Shown piece by piece: positions 12,001-21,100 of a stretch of 64,000 nt of DNA. This DNA is from Allokutzneria multivorans (GTDB lineage: Bacteria; Actinomycetota; Actinomycetes; Mycobacteriales; Pseudonocardiaceae), in the NCBI RefSeq assembly GCF_039537405.1, contig NZ_BAABAL010000004.1:1-64000 (forward strand). Reading direction: 5' to 3'. Under the pieces are notes generated by a model. It did not search any database. It had not been told where the DNA came from and was given only the letters and a program-made list of their open reading frames with translations. The position numbers and the translations under genes are program-made. The first letter of the stretch is position 1. Every line of letters begins with the position of its first letter.

Positions 12001-12150
12001 GCCGACGCGTGGTTCGCCGCGTTGCGCGAGATCACCGAGCACAGCGCCGCCCCGGACGCGGGTGGCTTCACGCCGTCGGACCTCCCGTTGGTCGGGCTCA
12101 ACCAGAAACAGATCGACAAGCTCCAGTCGAAGTGGAGGAAGCGGCGATGA
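1..12150 (+). CDS. Non-ribosomal peptide synthetase, 5'-truncated: (A)-T, C-A-T, C-A-T-E, C-A-T-E
   Basis: The frame is open from base 1, so the N-terminus lies outside the window; 4,049 residues are seen. Approximate domain order by residue: A-domain tail with NTSGKLD at 13-19; T 40-105 (GGHS); C 120-550 (HHIAGDG near 247); A 575-1060; T 1070-1145; C 1160-1590 (HHIASDA, Gly replaced by Ala); A 1605-2095; T 2100-2170 (GGDSISS, typical before E); E 2185-2590 (HHLAVDG); C 2600-3025 (LQEGLLFHA start, D-accepting type); A 3045-3525; T; E 3615-4020; and a basic tail that may dock to the next synthetase. My reading of the ten-residue pocket is DTWDLGFVDK for the first two full A domains and DTWTVASVDK for the third. 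The third resembles Phe-type codes; I do not assign the others. Its stop overlaps the next start (ATGA). Confidence 0.97.
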   Translation, partial: PSVIVSLDAIPLNTSGKLDRSALPAPVFDVVGRAPRNETETVLCGLFSDVLGLGEVGIDDDFFALGGHSLLATRLVSRVRALLGVEVSIRAVFDAPTVAGVARVVESAQRGRASVTARPRPDVVPLSFAQQRLWFLHKLEGPSATYNVPIALRLTGPLDHDALRAALGDVVARHESLRTTFPDVDGTPRQQVLSDVVVELPVVVTESPESRVAEVFRHEFDLATELPIRAELVRASDDEHVLVLVLHHIAGDGWSLRPLADDVATAYTARVEGSAPSWAPLPVQYADYALWQQELLASVLPEQLGFWRSTLDGLPERIELPVDRPYPAVASYDGAEVRFGWDAELRDGIASLARETGASPFMVVQAAFAVVLGRSGAGEDVAVGTPVAGRTDSALDELVGFFVNTLVLRTDLSGNPSFVDLVRRVRDADLEAFARQDVPFEYLVEELNPVRSLAHQPLFQVMLTMQNNAAADLALPGVTVEAVDGPAGGAKFDLSLVLAENGSGMTGTFEYRTDLFDRVTVESLAQRLEAVLRAVLADSATRVGEVDLLDPAERRRLLVEWNGASAQFPSAPMPSLFEAQVSATPDAIAVVCGDERLTFAELNGRANHFARELVSRGAGPERVVAVSLPRSVDSIVAILAVLKAGAIYLPLDLDLPASRVEHILSDARPHVVVDAVPAGSCVDNLAPVSSVDSGAYAIYTSGSTGRPKAVVVDHRALVNLFHNHMAELALEEPVAVALSASLSFDTSWEGPLLMVGGHSLHVIEDDIRRDAAALAAYVVEHRIDVLDLTPSFAQHVVEAGLLDNPQHQPRVVLLGGEAVGESLWRQLAAAPQTAGYNFYGPTEFTVDAATARVEGDRPLIGTPVRNTQAYVLDTALRPVPVGVPGELYLAGAGLARGYLGQPGLTASRFVASPFGGRMYRTGDLARWTRSGQLDYLGRTDDQVKLRGFRVELGEVEHALASHPGVSQAVVVVRENRLVAYVVTKINASFDASNSLNGSFGASDALNGSFGAFNSSKGPLAEVVRGFVGERLPEYMVPSVVVVLDEIPVTRNGKVDKKALPEPVFETSSRGPRSGVEDVLCGLFAEVLNLSDVGVDDGFFDVGGHSLLATRLVSRVRSVLGVELPIRALFDSPTVADLARVVGQARTARPALVPMPRPEVLPLSFAQQRLWFLYKLEGPSSAYNVPTVLRLKGALDVSALRNALQDVVDRHESLRTVFQEVDGQARQRVLDDVTVELPVFDGDERIAEICAHAFDLATEPPFRAELLRTGADEHVLVLVLHHIASDAWSMLPLAEGMTTAYAARVAGERPPWEPLPVQYADYALWQRENPIDEQIEHWRSTLDGVPERIELPVDRPYPAEASYDSGAVRFEWGPEVRERLVDLAREAGVSVFMVMHAAVAATLSRMGAGEDIALGTPTAGRTDEALDGLIGFFVNTLVLRTDLSGGPSFTELLRRVRETDLAAYAHQDVPFEQVVDEVRPVRSLAHNPLFQVMISLQDIASPELVLPGLDVEVVTDQPDSAKFDLSFVLAEDASGVVGSLEYRTDVFEHATAEDIVTRLGRVLTAVLADPAMKITDIDLLDPVERRRVLVEWAGTPAEFPSASLPSLFEDQVVASPDAVAVVCGGERLTFVELNGRANHFARELVARGAGPERIVAVSLPRSVDSVVAILAILKAGAIYLPLDQDLPASRVEYILEDARPHIVVREVPAGTSADNLPAVSNVDGGAYAIYTSGSTGRPKAVVVDHRALVNLFHNHMAELALEEPVAVALTASLSFDTSWEGPLLMVAGHSLHVIEDDVRRDPIALAAYVVEHRVDVLDLTPSFAQHVVEAGLLGNPQHQPRVVLLGGEAVHESLWRQLAAAPQTVGYNFYGPTEFTVDAATARVEGDRPLIGTPVRNTRAHVLDTALRPVPVGVPGELYLAGAGLARGYLNRPGLTAQRFVASPFGGRMYRTGDLVRWTRDGQLDYLGRTDDQVKLRGFRIELGEVEHAIASHPGVSQAVVVLRENRLVGYVVPKINASLDASDALNDPFSALDAPNGSFGAFNSSQGPLAESVRGVVGERLPEYMVPSVVVVVEEIPLTRNGKVDRKALPEPVFETSSRAPSTEAEVVLCGLFADVLNVPEVGVDDGFFDLGGDSISSIQLVSRARSAGVVITPREVFVHKTVAALAAAAKSTVDVAVAEDDGVGPVPLTPIAEWLRETATSEEARTFSQEMVVDLPDNIGYDDIARGLRTIAEHHDALRLRLDGWAMRVESGPGAVHLSTATSDFETEFAAARDRLDPWSGVMWQAVWFERENRLLWVIHHLAVDGVSWRILLPDLEDACRGEALAPVGTSFRRWARLLAEEAPRRTDLDTWRAIVKDVEPLPGMNGTESGSLRLVLPVEDTEPLLGVVPGRFHAGVQDVLLAGLAMAVRRAVLVEVESHGRHEDVIAGTDLTRTVGWFTNVYPVRLDVGSDPDVGRIVKRVKEDLRAIPDHGLGYGLLRHLNPGTAAELTASADIAFNYLGRFETDARTDTVTDTEVEPDDAPTSNPIELNAFTEDTVNGPRLVATWSWRGIALSRDDIAELAEAWFAALRRITAEGTGGLTPSDVPSARVDQRQIERIEAAFPQVADVLAVSPLQEGLLFHALYAESGDYVVQLVVRLRGALDVARLRRAVDALLRRYPHVGAAFWTDGVDRPVQVVPAEVEVPWEFLDGDTDIDEFLQLDQNRPFDPVRPPLLRCTLVRVDVDEHVFVLTNHHILLDGWSMPVLMGDLFALYQGEALRPVAPYRTFLEWISRQDRAATDAVWRAELSGVDGPTLLAPHAGERTPVRAETQLELPADLTAALTRRVREQGVTLNSYVQALWSVLLGALTGRDDIVFGITVSGRPAQLAGVETMVGLFINTVPVRVEMRPDMTVAELVDSVHSGQTRIMGHDHLGLSDIHRIAGYSELFDTVMVFENYPIDSESVPSGDLEVVDAHATDAPHYPLSLALLPGERLRIGAQYRSELLDHELVRGILDSLHRLVEAVVADPTVRVASLSLLAPEERQRMLVDWNDTRADVPEATLPALFEAQAARTPDAVAVASGARQLTYRELDGRANRLAKSLVERGVRPESVVAVRLDRSIELAVAMLGVMKAGGVYLPIDPGYPAERVRFVLDDAAPAAVITAEDVPIETADSPGIPVPVSSGAYVIYTSGSTGTPKGVLVTHAGVASLAALLKGDIGAGPGSRVLQFASVSFDTAMWEICMALLTGATLDVVPDERRLGQPLAEFLAERGITHATLPPAALAALDPAEVPPSVTLVVAGEAASAELVRTWSLDRVLFNSYGPTETTVDVTLWRCTPDVGSVVPIGTPVENTSVYVLDQWLRPVPVGVPGELYVSGSGLARGYLCRPGLTASRFIASPFGGRMYRTGDVVRWTRSGQLEFVGRADDQVKLRGFRIELGEVEHALTSHPSVSQAVVVLRENRLVAYVVPKINASLDASDALNGSFGAFNSSKGPLAEGVKAASAERLPEYMVPSVVVVLDEIPVTRNGKVDRGALPEPVLESVSSRAAETAVETVLCGLFAEVLGVADVGADDGFFDLGGDSISSIQLVSRARAAGVAFTPRDVFVHKTVAGIAAIAKSTVDVVADDGVGEFPATPVMRWLFTTDEVADFSQEVLIGLPDGADFAGLERALSIVVGRHDALRMRLDGATLEVLAEGLVHLSRATEDVAAEVEKARGRLDPWSGVMWQAVWFERENRLLWVIHHLAVDGVSWRILLPDLQAAWQGDELDPVGTSFRRWAHLLAEEANNRTDEIVTWRRLLADVPQLLPSTEAEAGSLRLVLPAKDTEPLLGRVPGVFHAGVQDVLLAGLALAVRRWRGNDVVLVDLESHGRHEDLIAGTDLTRTVGWFTSVHPVRLDASSGNAAAVVKQVKEDLRAVPDHGLGHGLLRHLNPETSAELAALPEPQIGFNYLGRFRATTSADRAWEPVSTVDGEGGGSAPGSHPIELNATTEDTEDGPRLVADWAWHDGGLTRADVEALADAWFAALREITEHSAAPDAGGFTPSDLPLVGLNQKQIDKLQSKWRKRR
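2971..3060 (+). repeat. In-frame 30-bp tandem repeat, three units, in NRPS A domain 1
   Basis: There are three consecutive 30-nt units at 2971, 3001 and 3031. They encode ASNSLNGSFG, ASDALNGSFG and AFNSSKGPLA. The insert lies in the C-terminal A subdomain, between the INAS segment and the conserved LPEYMVPS segment. The units share the DNA cores GAACGGGTCGTT and GCGTCTGACGC. The same element recurs at the same protein position in three other A domains of this cluster. Confidence 0.9.
6061..6150 (+). repeat. In-frame 30-bp tandem repeat, three units, in NRPS A domain 2
   Basis: Units begin at 6061, 6091 and 6121 and encode ASDALNDPFS, ALDAPNGSFG and AFNSSQGPLA. Units one and two contain opposite-strand versions of one core, AACGACCCGTT and AACGGGTCGTT, so the DNA can form an imperfect hairpin. 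The insert sits at the same place in the A domain as the copies at 2971, 10378 and 21867. Confidence 0.9.
10378..10437 (+). repeat. In-frame 30-bp tandem repeat, two units, in NRPS A domain 3
   Basis: Two units at 10378 and 10408 encode ASDALNGSFG and AFNSSKGPLA. This copy is one unit shorter than the other three, so unit number varies between A domains by exactly 30 nt, which keeps the frame. Confidence 0.9.
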
Positions 12151-15100
12151 CGCAGTCAGAGATCGTCGAGGTGCTGCCAGTCTCGCCGTTGCAGGAGGGA
12201 CTGCTGTTCCACGCGATGTTCGAGGACGGAGCCTCGGACGAGTACGTGGTGCAGGTCGTGCTGAGACTGCGCGGCCCGCTCGATGCCGACCGGCTCCGCA
12301 CCGCCATGGGCGCGCTGCTGCGCCGACACCCCAACCTCGGCGCGGCGTTCTGGACCGAGGGGGTCGACGAGCCCGTGCAGGTCATCCCGCGCGAGGTCGA
12401 AGTGCCGTGGCAGTTCCACGACGGCGCGGCGGACCTCGCGGAGATCCTGCGCGCGGACAAGCACCGGCGCTTCGACCCGACCGAGCCTCCGCTGCTGCGC
12501 TGCACCCTGGTGCGGGTCGAGGCGAACGAGCACGTGTTCGTGCTGACCAACCACCACATCCTCATGGACGGCTGGTCGATGCCCGTCCTGCTCAACGATC
12601 TCTTCCTGCTGTACCAAGGAGAACAGCCGCCGCGCGTCACGCCCTACCGGAACTTCCTGGAGTGGATCGCGCGCCAGGACCGCTCCGCCACCGAAGCCGC
12701 TTGGCGGGCCGAACTGTCCGGAGTCGACGGACCGACGCTGCTCGCACCCGCGAAGTCCGGCGAGCCCGTGCGCGCGGAGCTGGGCGTCGACCTCTCCGCC
12801 GAGCTGACCGAAGGCTTGACCGCACTCGCCCGTCGCAACGGCGTGACGCTGAACAGCGCGGTGCAGGCCGTGTGGTCGGTGCTGCTCGGCGCGCTGACCG
12901 GCCGCGATGACGTCGTGTTCGGCACCGTGGTTTCCGGTCGCCCTCCGCAGTTGCCCGGCGTGGAGACGATGGTCGGGCTGTTCATCAACACCGTGCCGGT
13001 GCGGGTCGGACTGCGCCCGGGGACCACGGTCTCCGAGCTGATGAGCACTGTCCACGATGCACGGACAGCTCTGCTGGACCACGACTACCTCGGCCTGAGC
13101 GACATCCAGCGCGCCGCTGGGCAGAGCGAGTTGTTCGACACCGTCGTGGTGTTCGAGAACTACCCGCTCGGCTCCGGCGGTGAGAACAGCGAACTCCAGG
13201 TCGTGGAGTCCTACGGCACGGACGCGCCGCACTACCCGTTGAGCCTGGCGATCATGCCGGGACCGGAGCTGGGGCTTCGCGTCCAGTTCCGCGCCGAACT
13301 GCTCGAACCCGCCTTCGTGCACCGGGTTCTCGACCAGCTGCACCAGCTGATCCGGGACGCTGTCACGGCCCCGAACTCACCGCTGATCGCGATGCGCGTG
13401 GCTGAGCACAGCGCTCCGGACGCCCGTCCTGCGCGAACTCCGGTGTCGCTGCCCGCGCTGTTCCAGGAACAAGCCGCGCGCACACCCGATGCGGTGGCGC
13501 TGATCTCCGAGACCGAGGAGATCACCTACGCGGAGCTGAACGCACGCGCCAACGGCTTCGCCCGAGCCCTCGTCGCGCGCGGCGCAGGGCCGGAGTCCGT
13601 GGTCGCGGTGACGCTGCCGCGCTCGACGGACTCGATCATCGCGTTGCTGGCGATCATGAAAGCCGGTGCCGCCTACCTGCCGGTCGATCCGTCATACCCG
13701 GCTGAGCGCATCCGTTTCCTGATCGAGGACGCTCGGCCCGCACTGGTCGTCGACTCCGTCAGCGCCGACGCCGACCCGCGAGATCTCGCCGAGGTCGACC
13801 CCGCGCTACCCGCCTACGTGATCTACACGTCGGGCTCGACCGGCACGCCGAAGGGCGTTGTGGTTCCGCACACCGGGATCGCGAGCCTGGCCGGTGCGCA
13901 GGCTGAGCGACTGGGGCTCGGACCTGGCTCGCGCGTGGCGCAGCTGGCGTCCTCGAGCTTCGACGCGGCCGTCATGGAAACCCTGATGGCACTGGTCACC
14001 GGCGGCGCGCTGGTGATTCCGGCGCCCGGCGCGGTCGCTGGCGCCGAGCTGGCGGAGTTCCTGCGGCGCAACATGATCACGCACGCGTTGATCCCGCCGA
14101 CGCTGCTCGCCAGCGTGCCCGAAACGGAGCTCGGCACGCTCGTCGTCGGTGGCGAGGCCTGTTCGGCGGAGCTGGTGCGGCGTTGGGCTCCGGGACGGCG
14201 GATGGTGAACGCGTACGGGCCGACGGAGATCACGATCTGCGCGACCATGAGCGCCGACCTCGCCCCCGTTGGCACCCCACCGATCGGCACGCCGGTGTGG
14301 GGAACCACCGTGCACGTGCTCGATTCGTGGCTGCGCCCGGTACCCACCGGAGTCACCGGGGAGCTGTACGTCAGCGGAGCCGGGGTGGCGCGCGGCTACC
14401 TGGGCCGACCAGGGCTGACCGCTGAGCGCTTCGTGGCTTGCCCGGGTGGCGGGCGGATGTACCGCACCGGTGACCTGGCGCGGTGGAACACCGAGGGGGA
14501 GCTGGAGTTCGTCGGCCGGGCTGACCAGCAGGTCAAGGTGCGAGGCTTCCGCGTCGAGCCCGGTGAGGTCGAAGCCGCGCTCACGGCCTGCCCCGGTGTT
14601 GAGCACGCCGTGGTGATCGTGCGGGATGACAGCCTCATCGGCTACGTGACCGGCAGCGCTACCTCGGCCGCCGTGCGTGCGTTCGCCGCGCGGCGCCTGC
14701 CCGCGCACATGGTGCCCGCGGTCGTCACGCTCGACGAGATCCCGTTCACGCCCAACGGAAAGCTCGACACCGTCGCGCTACCGGGGATGTCCGGAGCGAG
14801 CCGTGCGCCGAGGACTCCGGTCGAGACCGTCCTGTGTGGACTGTTCGCCGAAGTGCTCGGAGCGGACGAGGTCGGCATCGACGACGGGTTCTTCGCACTG
14901 GGCGGCCATTCCCTGCTCGCGACGCGCCTGGTGAGCCGCATCCGCTCGGCGCTGGACGTGGAGCTGCCGATCCGCGCGCTCTTCGACGCGCCCACCGTGG
15001 CCTCGCTCGCGCGCTCGGTGTACGACGCCGGAGCGGCCCGCCCGCCGATCACCGCCGTGCCTCGTCCCGAGGTGATCCCGCTTTCCCACGCGCAGCAACG

Positions 15101-18100
15101 GTTGTGGTTCCTGCACAAGCTCGAAGGCCCGTCAGCGACCTACAACATCCCGATCGCGCTGCGCCTGGTCGGCGACCTCGACGTGGAAGCCCTGCGCGCG
15201 GCGCTCCACGACGTGGTGAACCGGCACGAGGCACTGCGCACGATCTTCCCCGATGTCGACGGTCGTGCCCGCCAGCGCATCCTGAACGAGGTCGTGATCG
15301 ACCTCCCCGTCATCGAGGACGCCGACCCGACGGAGAGCTTCACGCACGCCTTCGACCTCGCGACGGAGATCCCGATCCTGGCAGAGCTGTTCCGCCGCGA
15401 CGGCGAGCACGTTCTCGTGATCGTGCTGCACCACATCGCGGGCGACGGCTGGTCGATGCGGCCGCTCGCCGACGACCTCGCCACGGCCTACGCCGCTCGC
15501 GTCGAGGGCGAAGCCCCGTCGTGGCGCCCGCTGCCCGTGCAGTACGCGGACTACGCGCTGTGGCAGCGCGAGAACCCGATCGACGGCGAGCTCGCCCACT
15601 GGCGGTCCACCTTGGACGGACTGCCCGAGCGCATCGAGCTGCCGACCGACCGGCCCTACCCCGCGGTGGCGTCCTACGCCGGTGACGAGGTGCGGTTCGA
15701 CTGGGACGCGGGGCTGTGCGAAGGAATCGCCGAGCTGGCCCGCGAGTGCGACGCGAGCGTGTTCATGGTCGTGCAGGCCGCGCTCGCGGTGACGTTGAGC
15801 GGCCTCGGTGCGGGCACCGACATCGCGCTCGGCACCCCGATCGCCGGGCGTGCCGACGAAGCGCTCGACGACCTCGTCGGATTCTTCGTGAACACCTTGG
15901 TGCTGCGAACGGATCTGTCCGGGGCGCCGTCCTTCGCGGAGGTCGTCGAGCGGGTTCGCGAGAGCAACCTCGACGCCTACGCCCACCAGGACGTGCCGTT
16001 CGAGCACCTAGTCGACCAGCTCCGTCCGGCGCGTTCCCTGGCGCACCAGCCGCTGGTGCAGGTCGTGCTGGCCCTGCAGAACCTCGCGACGCCGGAGCTG
16101 GAGCTTCCCGGGCTGACGGTGTCGGAGCTGCCCGGAACGACCGGCGTCGCGAAGTTCGATCTGTCCTTTGTGGTCACTGAGCACGGCGAGGGCATGGCAG
16201 GCGCGGTGGAGTACCGCACCGATCTGTTCGACCGCGCTTCGGTGGAGCGCATCGTCGAGCAGCTGACCTCGGTGGTGCGGACGGTCCTGGCCGACCCGGA
16301 GCGCTCGGTGGCCGTGATCGACCTGACGCCCGCCGTCGAGCGCGAACGCCTCGTGCACGACTGGAACGCCACCACGACTCCGGTTCCCGGCGCGACCCTG
16401 CCCGAGCTGTTCGAAGCCCAGGCCGCCCGCACGCCCGATGCGCTCGCGGTCGGCGAGCTGACCTACCGCGAGCTGGACGAGCGCGCCAACCACCTCGCGT
16501 CAGTCCTGGCCTCGCGCGGCGTAGGACCGGAAGAGGTTGTCGCCGTCGCGCTGGAGCGATCGGTTGAAGCGACGATCGCGTTCCTGGCCGTGCTCAAGGC
16601 CGGTGGCGCTCACCTGCCGATCGATCCGTCCTATCCGGACGATCGCGTCCGGATGATGCTCGACGACGCCTCACCGCTGATCACGCTGAACTCCACCGAC
16701 ATCGCGACGATGCTGGCCGAGAACGCCTCCGTTGAGCCCATCGCGCCGGAGCTGGCGAACTCCGCCTACGTGATCTACACATCCGGCTCGACCGGTAAGC
16801 CCAAGGGTGTTGTCGTGTCCCACCAAGGCGTCGCGAGCCTGGCCGGTGCGCAGGCGGAACGGCTCGGCCTCGGCGAGGGGAGCCGAGTGCTCCGCCTGGC
16901 GTCGCCGAGCTTCGACGCGGCGGTGATGGAAACGCTCATGGCGCTGCTGACTGGGGCCACGCTCGTCGTGCCCGAGCCGGAGAAACCGCTGGCGGAGGTG
17001 CTGCGGGAGGAGAAGATCACGCACGCGCTCATCCCGCCGACGCTGCTCGCCACGGTGCCCGAGACTGATCTGCCGGAGTTCTCCACGCTGGTCGTCGGCG
17101 CGGAGGCCTGCCCGCCGGAGTTGGTGCGGCGCTGGGTTCCCGGTCGGCGGATGGTGAACGCGTACGGGCCGACGGAGATCACGATCTGCGCGACCCTGAG
17201 CGCCGACCTCGTTCCCGGTGAGGCGCCGCCGATCGGCACGCCGGTGTGGAACACCTCGGTCTACGTGCTCGACGCCTACCTCCGGCCCGTTCCCGTTGGC
17301 GTGACGGGGGAGTTGTACGTCGCCGGAGCCGGCGTGGCACGCGGCTACCTCGGCCGTCCCGGGCTGACCGCCGAACGCTTCCTCGCGTGCCCGTTCGGTG
17401 GGCGGATGTATCGGACCGGCGATGTGGTGCGGTGGAACTACGGCGGCCAGCTGGAATTCGTCGGGCGCGCTGACCAGCAGCTCAAGGTGCGCGGGTTCCG
17501 CGTCGAGCCCGGCGAGGTCGAGGCCGCGCTGCTGGACGCAGGCGCTCGGCAGGCGGCGGTCGCTGTCCGCGAGCGCATGATCGTGGCCTACGTGGTCGAC
17601 GCGCCCGCCGACCTCAGCGAGCGGCTGACGAAGCGGCTGCCGGAGTACCTGGTGCCGGGTGCGATCGTCACGCTCGACGAGTTGCCCTTGACGCCGAACG
17701 GAAAGCTCGACCGGGCGGCGCTTCCCGATCCAGTGTTCGAGTCGTCCTCGCGCGGGCCGCGCACGGCGACGGAGACTGTCCTGTGCGGACTGTTCGCCGA
17801 GGTGCTCGGGCTCGGCGAGGTCGGCGTCGACGACGGGTTCTTCGACCTGGGCGGGGACTCCATCTCCTCCATCCAGCTCGTCAGCCGCGCGCGCTCCGCC
17901 GGGCTCTACCTCGCACCGCGTGATGTCTTCCAGCACAAGACGGTCGCCGCCCTCGCGGTGATCGCGACCACCGCGCCCCAGCACTCCGTTGAGGACAGTG
18001 GGGTCGGCGACGTGCCCGCGACGCCGATCATCGCGTGGCTCCAGGGCACGGGTGCGCCCATCGACACCTTCTGCCAGGCCATGGCCGTGGACCTGCCGGG

Positions 18101-21100
18101 CGTCGACTTCGACACCGTTGCCGCCGCGCTGCGCGTGGTCGCCTGCCACCACGACGCCCTGCGCATGCGCGTGGACGGTTCGAGGATCACCATCCCGGCT
18201 CCGACCGGTGAGGTGTACCTGACCAGGGCGAACAGCGATCCGGATGCGGAGTTCGCCGCCGCCCGGGACCGGCTCGACGTTGCGGCCGGAGTGCTGTGGC
18301 AGGCGGTGTGGTTCGAGGAGGAGCACCGCCTGCTGTGGGTGATCAACCACCTCGCCGTTGACGGCGTTTCGTGGCGGATTCTCGTGCCGGACCTCAAGGC
18401 CGCGTGCGCGGGCACCACCGAGCTCCCTCCGATCGGCACGTCCTTCCGCAGCTGGGCCACGCGCCTCGCCGAGCAGGCCACCAGTCCCGAACGGCTCGCC
18501 GAGCTGGACACGTGGAGGCGCCTGCTCGACGGCGCGGTGCCGCTGCGATCGGACAGGTCGAGCGACGGTGGCGCACTGCGCATCACACTGTCCACGGAGG
18601 ACACTGAACCGCTGCTCGGGGCTGTCCCGGCCGCTTTCCACGCGGGTGTGCAGGAGGTGTTGCTCGCCGGGCTGGCCATCGCGTTGGAGCGCACGCGCGG
18701 CTCCGGCCCGACGCTCGTCGACGTGGAGGGCCACGGCCGCCACGAGCGCGCGGTGCCCGGCGTCGACCTGACCAGGACCGTCGGCTGGTTCACCAGCGTC
18801 CACCCCGTGCGGCTGGAAGCCGGAGCGGCCGACGTGGGCCGCACTGTCAAGCAGGTCAAGGAGAACCTCCGCGCCGTGCCGGGCAACGGGCTCGGTTTCG
18901 GCCTCCTGCGCCACCTCAACCCCGAGACCGCGCGGCAGCTCGACGCGCCGGTGGACATGGCCTTCAACTACCTCGGCCGGTTCACGCCGCAGTCCGGCGA
19001 GGGCGACGCGCTGCACGGCAACTCCGAGATCCCGTCGAAGTACGTCCTCGAACTCAACGCGGTGACCGAGGACCGTGCCGACGGGCCGCGCCTGGTGGCC
19101 GACTGGTCCTGGCCGGGCGGCTCGGTCACCGAAGCCGATGTCCGGGCGCTCGCCGAAGCGTGGTTCGACGCGCTGCGCGAGATCACCGCGACCGGGGGCG
19201 GCGGGCTCACCCCGTCCGACGTGCCGCTCGCCGGACTCGACCAAGCACGTGTCGAGCGGATCGAGGCGGCCTACCCCGGCCGGGTCACGGAGATCCTTCC
19301 GCTGTCCCCCTTGCAAGAGGGCCTGCTCTTCCACGCGGACCAGGGCGGCGACTACCTCGTCCAGGTCGCGCTGCGGCTCTCCGGCCCGGTCGAGGCGACG
19401 GCGTTGCGGAGGGCGATGGACGCGGTCGTGCGGCGGCACCCGAACCTCGGCGTCGCGTTCTGGGCGGCCGACGGCGAGCGCCCCGTGCAGGTCGCGCTGC
19501 GGGACACCGTCGTGCCGTGGGAGGACGTCGACCTCGAAGACCTGCCCGACGTGCTGCGCGAGGCTGAGCTGGAGGACGTCCTCGACCGCGACCGCCACAC
19601 CGCGTTCGTCCCGGCCACCGCGCCGCTGCTGCGTTGCACCCTGGCGCGGCTCGCCGACGACGAGCACGTGTTCGTGCTGACCAACCACCACATTCTGCTC
19701 GACGGCTGGTCGATGCCGGTCCTGCTGAGCGAGCTCTTCCAGCTCTACCAAGGCGAAGAGCTGCCAAGAGCCACGCCTTACCGCGATCACCTGGCCTGGT
19801 TGTCCACACAGGACAGAGCTGTCACCGAGGAGGTCTGGCGCGCTGAGCTGGCCGGGCTCGACGGTCCCACACTCGTCGGCAGGTCCGCGCGGCCCAACGG
19901 CACGCGCGCACAGGCCGTCCGCGAGCTGCCAGAGCCGATCACCGAAGCCATCGGCGCACTGGCGCGGCGGCGCGGCGTGACGGTCAACAGCGTCGTCCAT
20001 GCGGCGTGGGCGGTGGTGCTCGGCGGTTTGGCCGGGCGCGAGGACGTGGTGTTCGGCGTGACCGTCTCCGGCCGCCCGGCAGAGCTTGCCGGAGTGGAAA
20101 GCATGGTGGGCCTGTTCATCAACACCATCCCCGCACGGGTGCGGCTGCGCCCGGACGCCACGCTGGCCGAGCTGATCGACGCCGTGCAGGACAGTCAGGC
20201 CCGCGTGCTCGACCACCAGTACCTCGGCCTGCCGGACATCCACCGGGTCGCCGGACACTCCGAGCTGTTTGACTCCGTGGTGGTCTTCGAGAACTACCCG
20301 CTCGACGAGGCCACCGTCGGTGGGACCGGCGAGCTGAGCGTCACCGAGGTCATCGGCCACGACGCGCCGCACTACCCGCTGGGCCTGGCGATCGCGCCCG
20401 GAAAGCGCGTGAGCCTGCGGCTGGAGTTCCGCGCCGACGTGATCGCCCGCGACGTCGCCAAGCGGCTGCTCGACCAACTGGAACACGTGCTGGCCGCAGC
20501 GGTGAGCGACGACGGGAAACGTCTGTCAGCACTCGGTTTCGTGGACGCGGTCGCCGAGTGGAACGACACCGCGCGCGACCTCGACCACGCCACGTTCCCG
20601 GAGCTGTTCCGAGCCCAGGCCGCGAGCACTCCCAACGCGGTCGCGGTCGTCGGCGAGGAGGAGCTGACCTACGCGGAGCTGGACGCCCGCTCCGACGAAC
20701 TCGCCCGGCGCATCGTCGAACGCGGCATCGGAGCGGAGCAGTGCGTCGTCTCGGTCATCCCGAAGTCGGAAGAAGCGGTGATCGCGTTCCTGGCCGTGCT
20801 CAAGGCCGGGGCCGTGTACCTGCACGTCGATGTCGGCCAGCCGGAGGAGCGCGTGGCCTTCCTGCTCGTCGACTCCGCCCCGGTGCTCGCGTTGGCCACC
20901 ACCGCAAGCGCGCCGCTCGACCTGCCGACACTGCTGGTCGACTCGCAGGCGGAGTGCGGCGTCGAGCTACCGGCGGCGCCGCACCCTGCGAGCGCGGCGT
21001 ACGCGATCTACACCTCCGGCTCGACCGGGCGGCCGAAGCCGGTGGTGGTGGCGCACTCCGGCTTGACGAGCATGGTCGGCACGCACGTCGAGCGGCTCGG

